Assembly (NCBI RefSeq): GCF_900096765.1
Contig: NZ_LT615228.1
Coordinates: 1,184,669 to 1,248,668, forward strand
Length of the DNA stretch: 64,000 bases
Reading direction: 5' to 3'
Source of the DNA: Polynucleobacter necessarius
GTDB taxonomy: Bacteria; Pseudomonadota; Gammaproteobacteria; Burkholderiales; Burkholderiaceae
This document shows positions 45,744 to 60,599 of the stretch, piece by piece. Under the pieces are notes generated by a model that saw only the letters and a program-made list of their open reading frames with translations, had not been told where the DNA came from and did no database searches. The position numbers and the translations under genes were made by a program. Positions within the stretch are counted from its first letter, which is position 1; the number at the start of each line of letters is the position of its first letter.

Positions 45744-46607
45744 CTAGCGGATATAAAGTCCAAGCACAATTCCTAAGAACAAAAATCCACCCAGCCAGTT
45801 GTTATGGCGAAATGCTAAAAAGCATTCCTCGCGCCCTCTGGTAGAAACCAACTTTAAGTGATATACGGCGCAAGCCAGCGCAGCAAACCACCCAAGTAAA
45901 AAATAATTACTCAGGCCTGCCAAGCGAACAACCCAAATCTGACTTAGAAATAACACTCCATAGCTAAAAGCAATCGCAAATACGTCGTAGCGACCAAAAG
46001 TAATAGCTGAGGTTCGCAAGCCAAGTCTCAAGTCATCCTCACGATCAACCATGGCATATGCAGTGTCATAAGCAATTGCCCAGAAAATATTTCCCAAAAA
46101 TAACACCCAAGCTTCTAATGGAATGGAATTTAAAACGGCGGCATAAGCCATTGGAATTCCAAAACCAAAAGCAATGCCCAGTACTGCCTGAGGAATTGCA
46201 AAAAATCGTTTGGTAAAGGGATAAATGCCGGCAACCAACAGAGCAAGTACTGACAACTGCTTAGTAAAGAAATTGAGTGGCTGGATTAATAGAAATGCAA
46301 TGAATGCCAAGAAGGTAGCGACCGCCACCGCCTCTCTGCCAGAAATTTTTCCGCTAGTAACAGGACGCTCTTTTGTTCTTTGCACATGACGATCAAAGTC
46401 ACGATCCGCGTAGTCATTGATAGCACAACCTGTACTACGCATTAAAAAAGTTCCCGCAGCAAAAATGAACAGAATTTTGAGATCAGGTAATCCAGCACTC
46501 GCTAACCATAAAGCCCATAGTGTGGGCCAAAGGAGCAATAAAGTCCCAATCGGCTTATCTAAGCGAATGAGATAAGAATAAGAAACTAAGCGCTGATGCA
46601 AAGACAT
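45744..46607 (-). CDS. ubiA: 4-hydroxybenzoate octaprenyltransferase UbiA
   Basis: Membrane prenyltransferase that attaches the polyprenyl tail in ubiquinone synthesis. From ATG 46607 ([21 protein letters not shown]) it has 287 residues; an ATG 39 bases upstream would overlap recG and adds unlike-family residues. The two Asp-rich motifs are [15 protein letters not shown] and [16 protein letters not shown]. About eight membrane helices are evident. It starts 7 bases after recG. Confidence 0.95.
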   Translation of the reverse strand: MSLHQRLVSYSYLIRLDKPIGTLLLLWPTLWALWLASAGLPDLKILFIFAAGTFLMRSTGCAINDYADRDFDRHVQRTKERPVTSGKISGREAVAVATFLAFIAFLLIQPLNFFTKQLSVLALLVAGIYPFTKRFFAIPQAVLGIAFGFGIPMAYAAVLNSIPLEAWVLFLGNIFWAIAYDTAYAMVDREDDLRLGLRTSAITFGRYDVFAIAFSYGVLFLSQIWVVRLAGLSNYFLLGWFAALACAVYHLKLVSTRGREECFLAFRHNNWLGGFLFLGIVLGLYIR

Positions 46608-46614
46608 GGGGCAA

Positions 46615-48684
46615 TTATGCCTTGAGAAACTCTCTTCGAGATCCAAGCCAACGCTCTAAGTGGCGCTCTACTATGTCGGCATGATTCACCAATAAACGTT
46701 CTGCGGCCTGCTGCGCAAGCTCGATAAGCCAAGCGTCTCGCTGCAAATCCACAAAACGAAGCATGGCATCACCCGATTGTTTGGCCCCCAACAACTCACC
46801 TGGACCTCGTAATGACAAATCTCTCTCGGCAATCACAAAGCCATCTGAGGTTTCTCTTAAAGTCTGCAGCCGCTCTTTAGCAGCCAAAGATAATGGTTCT
46901 GCATACATCAAGATACAAACGGAATCAGCAGAGCCTCGCCCTACCCGACCCCTTAACTGATGAATCTGGGCGTAACCAAAACGCTCAGCATGCTCGATCA
47001 CCATCAACGCGGCATTGGGCACATCTACACCAACTTCAATTACTGTAGTAGCGACTAAGAGTTGTATTTCATTGTCCTTGAAAGCCGCCATGACTGCAGC
47101 CTTTTCATCCGCCTTCAGGCGACCATGAACGAGACCCACCTTAAATTCTGGCAATGCCTGAGTGAGCTGCTCAAAACTCTCAACGGCAGTTTGCAATTGC
47201 AAAGCTTCAGATTCTTCAATCAATGGACAGACCCAGTAGGCTTGCAGCCCTTTTGATAGCCAACTTTTCAACCCTGCAATCACCTCATCACGGCGACTGG
47301 CTTTGACCACCTTGGTAGCAATCGGTTTACGACCAGGCGGTAGCTCATCTATGATTGATACATCCAGATCAGCGTAATAGGTCATTGCCAGCGTGCGCGG
47401 AATTGGAGTGGCTGACATCATGAGTTGGTGGCAGTAGAACAATTCTGAACCTAGACGCTGCTGAATTTCTAAGCGCTGGCGAACTCCGAAGCGATGTTGC
47501 TCATCAATCACTGCTAAACCTAATTTAGAGAAGCTCACGCTTTCCTGGATCAGTGCATGCGTTCCGATAATGAGTTGCGCCTGACCACTTTCAATCATCT
47601 CTTGTACCAAGCGCTTGTCCTTAGCCTTCAAACTTCCAGACAGCCAAGCTAGGCGAACCCCTAAAGGCTCAAACCATTCTTTCATCTTGAGATAGTGCTG
47701 CTCAGCCAAAATCTCAGTCGGAGCCATTACTGCCGCTTGATATCCATAATCCATGACACGCGCTACCGCTAAGGCTGCAACAACAGTTTTGCCACTACCC
47801 ACATCGCCTTGCAGCAGGCGATTCATAGGAAATGATTTTGATAAGTCGCTACCAATTTCAGACCAGACGCGCGCTTGAGCAACAGTCAGCTGAAAGGGCA
47901 ATGATTTCAATAAGCCAGCCTCCAGGCTGCTGTCTTCATTGATTGGTTTTGCAAAACTAGGAGCATGCCGTTCACGGCGAATCGCATGTGCTCGTTTCAA
48001 AGAGATTTGCTGCGCAAGTAATTCCTCAAACTGAACTCTGCGCCATGCTGGATGTGTACGCTCAAGCAAGGCTGAAGTGTCCGCATCGGCCGGGGGTTGG
48101 TGCAAATAAGTAATGGCAGCCTTTAGGTTAGGCCAATCATTGCTCGGCAATAACTCGGACATCAGTTTTTTGGGCAAAAACTCCAGCAAAGCGTCATGCA
48201 AGCTGGGGTCTTTTAGCGCAGAAGCAACCGCCTTTCGAATGACTGCCTGCGATATACCAGCGCTGGCCGGATAGACTGGGGTCAAACTTACTGGTAGCGA
48301 AGCATCTGGTGCAACCGCTTTTACAGTTGGGTGAACCATCTCGGGGCCCTGAAACCCCTCTCTGATTTCTCCACGAACCCGTAGATGGGCTCCAACTGCC
48401 ATTTGTTTTTGTTGACTGGGATAAAAATTGAGAAACCGTAACTGCAATGTTTCAGAATTATCCTCAATCGTGACCAGCATCTGTCTTCGAGGCCGAAATA
48501 GGACTTGATTGCGGATGACCACACCCTGTGTCTGAACTGAGCTAAATCGGCCTTGAATTAAGGCCTCATCAATTGTCATTAGTTCGGTTTCATCCTCATA
48601 TCGGGATGGAAGGTGCAATGCAAGGGCCATTGGGTTGTTTAAACCCAATTTTTGCAGTGTGTTTGGTGCTTGCTTAGTAGTCAT
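46615..48684 (-). CDS. recG: ATP-dependent DNA helicase RecG
   Basis: Helicase that reverses stalled forks and branch-migrates Holliday junctions. It has 689 residues. The N-terminal wedge/OB domain (about 40-150) precedes the helicase core: Walker [18 protein letters not shown], motif [15 protein letters not shown], motif [16 protein letters not shown], motif [14 protein letters not shown] and motif [12 protein letters not shown]. The C-terminal TRG region follows. It diverges from queA with a gap of about 30 bases. Confidence 0.97.
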   Translation of the reverse strand: MTTKQAPNTLQKLGLNNPMALALHLPSRYEDETELMTIDEALIQGRFSSVQTQGVVIRNQVLFRPRRQMLVTIEDNSETLQLRFLNFYPSQQKQMAVGAHLRVRGEIREGFQGPEMVHPTVKAVAPDASLPVSLTPVYPASAGISQAVIRKAVASALKDPSLHDALLEFLPKKLMSELLPSNDWPNLKAAITYLHQPPADADTSALLERTHPAWRRVQFEELLAQQISLKRAHAIRRERHAPSFAKPINEDSSLEAGLLKSLPFQLTVAQARVWSEIGSDLSKSFPMNRLLQGDVGSGKTVVAALAVARVMDYGYQAAVMAPTEILAEQHYLKMKEWFEPLGVRLAWLSGSLKAKDKRLVQEMIESGQAQLIIGTHALIQESVSFSKLGLAVIDEQHRFGVRQRLEIQQRLGSELFYCHQLMMSATPIPRTLAMTYYADLDVSIIDELPPGRKPIATKVVKASRRDEVIAGLKSWLSKGLQAYWVCPLIEESEALQLQTAVESFEQLTQALPEFKVGLVHGRLKADEKAAVMAAFKDNEIQLLVATTVIEVGVDVPNAALMVIEHAERFGYAQIHQLRGRVGRGSADSVCILMYAEPLSLAAKERLQTLRETSDGFVIAERDLSLRGPGELLGAKQSGDAMLRFVDLQRDAWLIELAQQAAERLLVNHADIVERHLERWLGSRREFLKA

Positions 48685-48714
48685 CGTTAAAATCTAATAT
48701 CTGATGGTAACGCT

Positions 48715-50915
<2,201 letters not shown>

Positions 50916-50930
50916 TAGCCCTAGAGGGTG

Positions 50931-51048
50931 ATAAACCTCCTCAAATCATCTCCAAACCCCCATACAGTTTAGAATTGCGGGTCTATGGCTTTCTATTTGG
51001 AGCCTAAAACAGAAGCAGTTTCCAATTGGTAATTAACGGAGGTTTTAT
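50931..51048 (+). promoter_or_regulatory. yajC leader with self-complementary ribosome-binding site
   Basis: The yajC ribosome-binding region GGAGGTTT (51038-51045) is exactly complementary to AAACCTCC (50933-50940) about 100 bases upstream. The upstream copy can alternatively pair with the GAGG in CTAGAGGGTG just before it. This could hide or expose the yajC start on a transcript that reads through from tgt. Inference only; no promoter was clearly identified in this gap. Confidence 0.3.
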
Positions 51049-51375
51049 ATGTGGATTAGTAACGCTTTTGCCCAGGCTCCAGCCGCGGGTGCAGATGCTG
51101 GTGGCTTAATGAGCTTCCTCCCCCTAATTTTGATGTTTGCAGTCCTGTACTTCATCATGATTCGCCCACAAATGAAGCGTCAAAAAGAAACCAAAGCGAT
51201 GCTTGAGGCTTTGGCAGTTGGCGACGAAGTAGTGACAGTTGGCGGAATCATGGGCAAAGTAAGCGCCTTGAAGGATCAAGTAGTTACTGTTGAGATTGCC
51301 ACAGGCACTGAAGTGCAATTGCAAAAAGGTGCCATTACTACCGTATTGCCTAAAGGCACTTTGAAGTCTGCTTAA
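51049..51375 (+). CDS. yajC: Preprotein translocase subunit YajC
   Basis: Small inner-membrane partner of SecDF. It has 108 residues. One membrane helix (LPLILMFAVLYFIMIRPQMKRQKE) is followed by a cytoplasmic domain with LAVGDEVVTVGGIMGKV. The ATG follows a near-perfect GGAGGT site. secD starts 26 bases downstream. Confidence 0.96.
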   Translation: MWISNAFAQAPAAGADAGGLMSFLPLILMFAVLYFIMIRPQMKRQKETKAMLEALAVGDEVVTVGGIMGKVSALKDQVVTVEIATGTEVQLQKGAITTVLPKGTLKSA

Positions 51376-51400
51376 TGCGCTTGTTTAAAAGTATCCCAAT

Positions 51401-53260
51401 ATGAACCGCTACCCTCTCTGGAAGTATTTAGTTATCGCCATTGCTTTACTCATCGGTGGACTTTATTCATTGCCGAATTTCTATGGAGAGGCACCAGCGG
51501 TTCAAGTCTCGTCCGCCAAGCTAACTGTAAAGGTTGATTTGGCGACACAGTCTAGAGTCGAAAAAATTCTTACGGATGCCGATATCAACAATACCGGGGT
51601 CTTTTTTGAGAGCACTGGCAATGTTGGCTCTATCAAGATTCGTTTTAACAATACCGATATTCAATTACGCGCACGCGATCTTTTGCAACAGAAGTTAAAT
51701 GTTGATCAAAATGATTCAAACTACACTGTTGCACTCAATCTGCTTTCCAATACCCCGGGCTGGCTCAATGCTATCAATGCATTGCCAATGCCGCTCGGTC
51801 TGGATCTTCGAGGCGGCGTCTACTTCCTACTGCAGGTAGATATGAAAGGCGCTGTACAAAAAAAGGTTACGGCCCTTGCAACCGATATTCGTGGTCAGTT
51901 ACGCAATAAAAATATTCGCCATCAAGGAATTGATCGCTTAACTGATTCAATCTCTATCAACTTTGGTAGCGCAGATGAAGCCAGCATTGCAAAAACTGAA
52001 CTCACTAACCTGCAACCAGACTTACAGTGGCAAGTAAAGACCTCTGGTGGATCGGTGAAATTAGTTGGCGAGTTCCAGCCCAAGTCTTTAAAAGAAATTC
52101 AGGACAATGCGGTTAAGCAAAACATCATTACTCTAAACAAACGAGTAAATGAATTGGCTGTCAAAGAACCCGTCATCCAACAACAAGGTGCTGAGCGCAT
52201 TGTTGTGCAGTTACCAGGGGTACAAGATACCGCAAGAGCCAAAGATATTATTGGCCGTACAGCCACACTGGAATCTCGCTTAGCGGATCCTTTGGTTTCC
52301 ACTATCAGCATTGGAGAGACACCCCCTCCAGGCATGGATACCTTCCGCTTTGGTGAAAACCGCTTGGGTGTGTTTAAAAAATCCGTTATCTTCAGTGGCG
52401 ATCGCATTACAGATGCCAGCGCAGGCTTCGATCAAAACCAACGCCCTGCTGTCAATATTTCACTTGATGCTGCTGGTGGTCGCGTGATGCAAGAAGTAAC
52501 GCGTGAAAATATTGGCAAGCCAATGGGCATGATTCTGTTTGAAAAAGGCAAAGGCGAAGTTCTTACTATCGCTACTATTCAAGGCGAATTTGGCTCCAAG
52601 TTTCAAATTACCGGTCAGCCAACAACCGAGAGCGCAAATGACTTGGCGCTCCTTCTTCGCGCAGGCTCATTAGCTGCTCCAATGGAAATTATTGAAGAGC
52701 GCACCATTGGACCAAGCTTGGGTGCTGAAAATATTGAAAAGGGCTTTAAATCTCTACTAATCGGATTTGCAGCAATCTCAGCATTCATGGTGACCTACTA
52801 CTTATTATTCGGCACATTCTCCGTGGTAGCTCTTGCGGTGAACTTGTTGTTGCTGATTTCTGTTCTCTCAATGCTGCAAGCCACCCTTACCCTGCCAGGT
52901 ATTGCTGCGATGGCATTGGCACTCGGTATGGCAATTGACTCAAACGTGTTGATTAACGAGCGCATTCGCGAAGAGCTGCGCAACGGCGCATCTCCACAGG
53001 CTGCCATTGCAGTTGGATTTGATAAAGCTTGGGCAACCATTTTGGACTCTAACGTCACAACACTCATTGCTGGTCTTGCACTTCTAGCCTTTGGGTCTGG
53101 CCCAATCAAGGGCTTTGCAGTTGTCCACTGTTTAGGTATTTTGACATCGATGTTCTCAGCTGTCTTCTTCTCTCGCGGCCTTGTCAATCTTTGGTATGGC
53201 AGAAACAAAAAGGTTCAAAAACTTGCGATTGGCCAAGTTTGGCGTCCACAGGAGAAATAA
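51401..53260 (+). CDS. secD: Protein translocase subunit SecD
   Basis: RND-superfamily subunit that uses the proton gradient to help pull exported proteins into the periplasm. It has 619 residues. Helix 1 (YLVIAIALLIGGLYSLPNFYG) anchors a large periplasmic region containing LGLDLRGGVYFLLQVD. The C-terminal five-helix bundle carries the proton-path motif GMAIDSNVLINERIREEL. secF follows after 3 bases, so the two form one translational unit. Confidence 0.97.
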   Translation: MNRYPLWKYLVIAIALLIGGLYSLPNFYGEAPAVQVSSAKLTVKVDLATQSRVEKILTDADINNTGVFFESTGNVGSIKIRFNNTDIQLRARDLLQQKLNVDQNDSNYTVALNLLSNTPGWLNAINALPMPLGLDLRGGVYFLLQVDMKGAVQKKVTALATDIRGQLRNKNIRHQGIDRLTDSISINFGSADEASIAKTELTNLQPDLQWQVKTSGGSVKLVGEFQPKSLKEIQDNAVKQNIITLNKRVNELAVKEPVIQQQGAERIVVQLPGVQDTARAKDIIGRTATLESRLADPLVSTISIGETPPPGMDTFRFGENRLGVFKKSVIFSGDRITDASAGFDQNQRPAVNISLDAAGGRVMQEVTRENIGKPMGMILFEKGKGEVLTIATIQGEFGSKFQITGQPTTESANDLALLLRAGSLAAPMEIIEERTIGPSLGAENIEKGFKSLLIGFAAISAFMVTYYLLFGTFSVVALAVNLLLLISVLSMLQATLTLPGIAAMALALGMAIDSNVLINERIREELRNGASPQAAIAVGFDKAWATILDSNVTTLIAGLALLAFGSGPIKGFAVVHCLGILTSMFSAVFFSRGLVNLWYGRNKKVQKLAIGQVWRPQEK

Positions 53261-53263
53261 GTC

Positions 53264-54238
53264 ATGGAATTTTTTAGAATCAAAAAAGACATTCCCTTTA
53301 TGCGCCATGCATTGGTGCTCAATGCGATTTCTTTAATTACTTTTTTAGCAGCAGTCTTTTTCTTATGGCATAACGGCCTGCACCTCTCTATTGAATTTAC
53401 TGGCGGAACAGTAATGGAGGTTTCTTACCCTCAAACCGCACCGCTTGATTCCATCCGCTCCAAAGTTGAAAAACTTGGTTATGCAGATACCCAAATTCAA
53501 AATTTTGGCAGCTCACGTGATGTGATGATTCGCCTACCTTTGCAAAAAGATGCTGAAGGCAAACTGATCTCGTCTGCGGATCAAAGTACCGCAGTCATGC
53601 AGGCGCTTGATCCTTCTACCACCGGGGTCAAACTTCAGAGAGTGGAGTTTGTAGGGCCACAAGTTGGGCAAGAATTAGCGATCGATGGTTTGAAAGCCTT
53701 GGTTTTTGTAATTATTGGCATTGTGATTTACCTCTCTTTCCGCTTTGAGTGGAAGTTTGCGCTTGCCGGCATCATTGCTAACTTACATGACGTGGTGATT
53801 ATTCTGGGCTTCTTCGCCTTCTTTCATTGGGAATTCTCCCTCTCGGTATTAGCAGCAGTACTGGCAGTATTGGGTTACTCCGTAAACGAATCTGTGGTGA
53901 TCTTTGACCGTATTCGCGAAAACTTCCGCAAGTACTGCAAGATGAACACCCGTGAGATCATTGATAACGCAATCACCAGCACCATTAGTCGTACCGTCAT
54001 TACCCACGGCAGCACAGAAATGATGGTTCTGGCCATGCTGATCTTTGGCGGACCAACCCTCTTCTACTTTGCTTTGGCGCTAACGATTGGCATTTTGTTT
54101 GGTATTTACTCTTCAGTATTCGTTGCTGCAGCACTCGCAATGTGGCTAGGCGTTACTCGTGAAGATTTGATTAAGGGTGATAAAAAACCAGACGACAATG
54201 CCCGCAATGATGACCCTAATTACGGAGCACGGGTTTAA
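53264..54238 (+). CDS. secF: Protein translocase subunit SecF
   Basis: Partner of SecD in the translocation motor. It has 324 residues and six membrane helices. Conserved elements are IEFTGGTVMEVSY near the N-terminus, FEWKFALAGIIANLHDVVIILGFFAFF and GYSVNESVVIFDRIREN, the SecF equivalent of the SecD proton path. The C-terminus is hydrophilic and acidic/basic. It ends 6 bases before the convergent waaA stop. Confidence 0.97.
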   Translation: MEFFRIKKDIPFMRHALVLNAISLITFLAAVFFLWHNGLHLSIEFTGGTVMEVSYPQTAPLDSIRSKVEKLGYADTQIQNFGSSRDVMIRLPLQKDAEGKLISSADQSTAVMQALDPSTTGVKLQRVEFVGPQVGQELAIDGLKALVFVIIGIVIYLSFRFEWKFALAGIIANLHDVVIILGFFAFFHWEFSLSVLAAVLAVLGYSVNESVVIFDRIRENFRKYCKMNTREIIDNAITSTISRTVITHGSTEMMVLAMLIFGGPTLFYFALALTIGILFGIYSSVFVAAALAMWLGVTREDLIKGDKKPDDNARNDDPNYGARV

Positions 54239-54244
54239 GCTAGA

Positions 54245-57054
<2,810 letters not shown>

Positions 57055-57077
57055 TTAGGATGGCTATACTGTGCCCT

Positions 57078-57683
57078 ATGAAACTAATCGGATCCCTTAC
57101 CAGCCCTAAAGTACGCATCGTTTTCCTTGAGAAAAAAGTTGAAGTCGAGCTTCAATTGGAAAATGTCTGGGCTGCAGACACCAAAATTGCCAACTCCAAC
57201 CCCTTAGGGAAGGTTCCCTGCTTGATTCCTGATGATGGCGGAGCCATCTATGACTCTCGAGTCATCGCCGAATATGCAGATGCCCTGAGCCCTGTCAGCA
57301 AGCTTATTCCTACAGATAATCGCGAGAGAGCGAATGTAAAAACTTGGGAAGCATTAGCTGATGGCGTGATGGACGCCGGAATCTTGGCGCGGCTAGAGCG
57401 AACCTGGAGACCTGCCGAGCAACAGAGCACCCCTTGGGTAGATCGTCAAATGGGCAAAATTGACGCCGCCCTTCGCCAAATGTCAGAGCAGCTTGGCGAA
57501 AACCCATGGTGTCATGGCAATCAAATCACTTTGGCAGATATTGCTGTCGGTTGCGCCGTTGGGTATTTGCTATTTCGTTTTCCAGAAATTCAGTGGCAAT
57601 CTGAATATTCGAACTTGGATCGTTTGTATCAAAAACTTTTGCAGCGCTCCTCTTTTGTCGACACCGAACCACCAGCAGCTTAA
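57078..57683 (+). CDS. Glutathione S-transferase family protein
   Basis: Two-domain GST-fold protein of 201 residues from ATG 57078 (MKLIGSLTSPKVRIVFLEKK); an in-frame ATG at 57027 runs back into the purB promoter region and looks non-native. The N-terminal thioredoxin-like domain has a Ser at the usual catalytic position (TSPKVR), NPLGKVPCLIPDDG and the glutathione-binding DSRVIAEYAD. The C-terminal helical domain has LADIAVGCAVGYLLFRFP. Substrate unknown. It is a single gene ended by a strong terminator. Confidence 0.92.
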   Translation: MKLIGSLTSPKVRIVFLEKKVEVELQLENVWAADTKIANSNPLGKVPCLIPDDGGAIYDSRVIAEYADALSPVSKLIPTDNRERANVKTWEALADGVMDAGILARLERTWRPAEQQSTPWVDRQMGKIDAALRQMSEQLGENPWCHGNQITLADIAVGCAVGYLLFRFPEIQWQSEYSNLDRLYQKLLQRSSFVDTEPPAA

Positions 57684-57714
57684 TTGAACCATTGCTAGAG
57701 CTAACAAGTCATTT

Positions 57715-57746
57715 AAAAGCCAATCGAAAGATTGGCTTTTTTATTT
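57715..57746. terminator. Bidirectional terminator between the GST gene and mnmA
   Basis: The 11-bp perfect stem AAAAGCCAATC (57715-57725) and GATTGGCTTTT (57730-57740) closes on a GAAA loop. A T-run follows on the plus strand; the opposite flank is A-rich. Confidence 0.88.
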
Positions 57747-57773
57747 TCAGAGCAGTCTGCTTGCTTGAGAATA

Positions 57774-58883
57774 TTAAGCATAAATAATTCCACCGCCTAA
57801 ACAGACGTCACCGTCATACAGAACCGCAGACTGTCCTGGTGTAACAGCCCACTGCGACTCTGAAAAATTCAAATTAAAACTTAAGCTTTCGTTAACACTC
57901 AAAACACATGCAGAATCTGCTTGGCGATAACGCGTCTTTGCAGAGTAATTGCCAGATGTCGGAGCTGCGCCAGCAATCCAACTAGCGTCAATTGCCTCAA
58001 GCTCCTGGGCCAATAGCCATGGATGCTCGTGGCCTTGGGCTACATACAGGGTATTGTTTGGCACGTCTTTACGCGCAACATACCAAGCGTCACCATTCCC
58101 ATCTTGGCTACCGCCAAGACCAATGCCTTTGCGCTGTCCCAGGGTAAAAAATGCCAAGCCCATATGCTCGCCTACCACCTTTCCTTCGGGTGTTTTAATT
58201 GGGCCAGGAGTTCTTGACAAATAACGGTTTAAAAATTCTCTAAACGGTCGCTCGCCAATAAAGCAAATACCAGTGCTATCTTTTTTGCGCGCATTGTGTA
58301 GACCAATTTTTTCTGCAATCCTTCGCACTTCAGTCTTTGGAATTTCTCCCAAAGGGAATAAAACATTTGCTAATTGCTGCTGGGTTAGGCGATGCAAAAA
58401 ATAACTTTGATCTTTGGTGGTATCCAATGCTTTTAGCAACTGTACTGCACCACCCTCATGACGTACTCTGGCATAGTGCCCAGTTGCAATAGCATCTGCA
58501 CCCAGACTCATCGCGTGATCTAAAAATGCTTTGAACTTAATCTCAGCATTGCAAAGAACATCAGGATTTGGAGTTCGTCCAGCTGCATATTCACGTAAAA
58601 ACTCAGCAAATACACGCTCACGATATTCGGCCGCAAAATTGACCGCCTCTACATCAATACCGATCATATCGGCCACAGAAACGACATCTAACCAATCTTG
58701 CCGGGCGGAACAGTACTCATCGTTGTCGTCATCCTCCCAATTTTTCATAAAAAGGCCAATAACTTTATAGCCTTGCTCCTTGAGCATCCAGGCTGCAACT
58801 GACGAATCTACCCCTCCAGACATGCCAATAACGACTTTTCTGGGGTTTGTAGGTGGGATTGCCGAAGAATTGAGGTGGATCAT
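57774..58883 (-). CDS. mnmA: tRNA-specific 2-thiouridylase MnmA
   Basis: Adds sulfur to U34 of tRNAs for Lys, Glu and Gln. From ATG 58883 ([24 protein letters not shown]) it has 369 residues; an in-frame ATG at 58973 adds 30 unlike-family residues. The PP-loop [15 protein letters not shown] binds ATP. The catalytic Cys residues are in [16 protein letters not shown] and [11 protein letters not shown]. Single gene; convergent with the GST gene and divergent from the transhydrogenase operon. Confidence 0.96.
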   Translation of the reverse strand: MIHLNSSAIPPTNPRKVVIGMSGGVDSSVAAWMLKEQGYKVIGLFMKNWEDDDNDEYCSARQDWLDVVSVADMIGIDVEAVNFAAEYRERVFAEFLREYAAGRTPNPDVLCNAEIKFKAFLDHAMSLGADAIATGHYARVRHEGGAVQLLKALDTTKDQSYFLHRLTQQQLANVLFPLGEIPKTEVRRIAEKIGLHNARKKDSTGICFIGERPFREFLNRYLSRTPGPIKTPEGKVVGEHMGLAFFTLGQRKGIGLGGSQDGNGDAWYVARKDVPNNTLYVAQGHEHPWLLAQELEAIDASWIAGAAPTSGNYSAKTRYRQADSACVLSVNESLSFNLNFSESQWAVTPGQSAVLYDGDVCLGGGIIYA

Positions 58884-59064
58884 TAAAAAATGCGAGAATT
58901 CGAGATAAGCTGATAGGCCATATTGTAGAAGTCTTAGCCTGATTTCACAGGATTTTAGGCAAAAACTATACATATAGAAGTTGGGGTAATTAAGTGAAGT
59001 GGGCAGCTTTTAGTCCATTTAACTAAAATAGATTCTTTACAAATTTTGCTTTTGGAGACATGCC

Positions 59065-60195
59065 ATGCGCATAGGAGTGCCACTGGAAACCAGGCCTGGG
59101 GAAACTCGAGTTGCAGCCACACCAGAAACCGTTAAAAAATTGATTGGCCAAGGCCATACCGTTGTTATCCAAAAGGGTGCCGGTGTTCAGGCTAGCCAAC
59201 CAGACTCTGCATATGAAGCTGTCGGTGCCGCGATTGGTAGCGCTGCAGACGCATTTGGCGCAGAGATTGTTCTCAAGGTGCGCTCTCCTGAGGCATCCGA
59301 ACTCAAGCAAATTCAATCAGGAAGCGTGCTTTTGGGAATGCTAGATCCATTTGATAATGACAACATTGCCGCCATGGCAGCGCGAGGTGTCACTGCATTT
59401 GCATTGGAAGCCGCTCCTCGTACTACCCGTGCCCAAAGCATGGACGTTCTCTCATCACAAGCCAACATTGCTGGCTATAAAGCAGTGATGGTTGCAGCAA
59501 ATGAATACCAGCGCTTTATGCCAATGCTGATGACTGCCGCCGGTACCGTTAAAGCAGCACGCGTTTTAATTTTGGGCGCTGGTGTTGCAGGCCTACAAGC
59601 AATTGCAACAGCGAAGCGTCTTGGTGCCGTTATCGAGGCATCAGATGTTCGTCCCGCAGCCAAAGAACAAATTGAATCTTTAGGCGCTAAGTTTGTGGAT
59701 GTGCCATATGAAACCGATGAAGAGCGTGAAATTGCGCAAGGAGTTGGTGGTTATGCCCGCCCAATGCCAGAAGCTTGGATGAAACGCCAAGCAGCACTGG
59801 TCGCAGAGCGCGCCCAACAAGCTGACATCGTTATAACCACCGCGCTCATTCCGGGTCGTAAACCACCAGTGCTCTTGCACAGTGACACAGTCGCCAATAT
59901 GAAACCAGGCTCCGTCGTAATTGACTTAGCTGCTGGTAAGGGTGATAACGGATCGGGCAATTGTCCTTTGACTCAAGCGGACAAAATTGTTGATGTAAAC
60001 GGCGTCAAAATTGTTGGTTACACAAACTTAGCCAGTATGGTGGCTGCTGATGCATCTGCTTTGTATGCACGCAACTTACTCGACTTCATGAAATTGATCG
60101 TCGATAAAGAGGCAAAGTTAGTTATACCTAGCGACGATGACATCGTTACCGCCTGTTTAATGTGTCGTGATGGCCAAGCCATTCGCAAAAACTAA
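59065..60195 (+). CDS. pntAA: NAD(P) transhydrogenase subunit alpha part 1 (PntAA)
   Basis: NAD(H)-binding cytoplasmic domain I of the proton-pumping transhydrogenase, which makes NADPH from NADH using the proton gradient. It has 376 residues. Start MRIGVPLETRPGETRVAATPETVKKL; the Rossmann segment LILGAGVAGLQAIATAKRLGAVIEASDVRP binds NAD. The ATG follows a strong TTGGAGACATGCC site. In E. coli this domain is fused to the membrane part; here the split alpha subunit is typical of alpha- and betaproteobacteria. Confidence 0.96.
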   Translation: MRIGVPLETRPGETRVAATPETVKKLIGQGHTVVIQKGAGVQASQPDSAYEAVGAAIGSAADAFGAEIVLKVRSPEASELKQIQSGSVLLGMLDPFDNDNIAAMAARGVTAFALEAAPRTTRAQSMDVLSSQANIAGYKAVMVAANEYQRFMPMLMTAAGTVKAARVLILGAGVAGLQAIATAKRLGAVIEASDVRPAAKEQIESLGAKFVDVPYETDEEREIAQGVGGYARPMPEAWMKRQAALVAERAQQADIVITTALIPGRKPPVLLHSDTVANMKPGSVVIDLAAGKGDNGSGNCPLTQADKIVDVNGVKIVGYTNLASMVAADASALYARNLLDFMKLIVDKEAKLVIPSDDDIVTACLMCRDGQAIRKN

Positions 60196-60219
60196 TACAA
60201 AATAATCTAAGGAAACATC

Positions 60220-60558
60220 ATGGATCTCGCTGCCTTTCAAAGCATCCTTACCGTCCAAAATATCACCGTGTTTGTATTGGCTATTTTTGTTGGCTATCAC
60301 GTTGTTTGGAACGTTACCCCTGCATTACACACTCCTTTAATGGCGGTAACTAACGCCATCTCTGGAATCATCATTGTTGGTGCATTACTTCAAACCGAGG
60401 TTATTGGTGGCGATGAAATTACCCTGACCAGCATCATTGGTGCTGTTGCGGTATTTTTGGCGTCGATCAATATTTTTGGTGGCTTCATGGTTACTCGTCG
60501 CATGTTGGAGATGTTCAAAAAAAAAGCTCCTAAAGCCGATGCGGCTGCCACTAAATAA
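60220..60558 (+). CDS. pntAB: NAD(P) transhydrogenase subunit alpha part 2 (PntAB)
   Basis: Small membrane subunit carrying three or four helices of domain II. It has 112 residues. Segments [27 protein letters not shown] and [14 protein letters not shown] [15 protein letters not shown] are conserved transhydrogenase membrane stretches. The tail is Lys/Ala-rich and cytoplasmic. Starts 24 bases after pntAA and 41 bases before pntB, so all three genes form one operon. Confidence 0.94.
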   Translation: MDLAAFQSILTVQNITVFVLAIFVGYHVVWNVTPALHTPLMAVTNAISGIIIVGALLQTEVIGGDEITLTSIIGAVAVFLASINIFGGFMVTRRMLEMFKKKAPKADAAATK

Positions 60559-60599
60559 TTAGCACAAGACCTCGATAGAGACTACAAGAGACCAAAACA

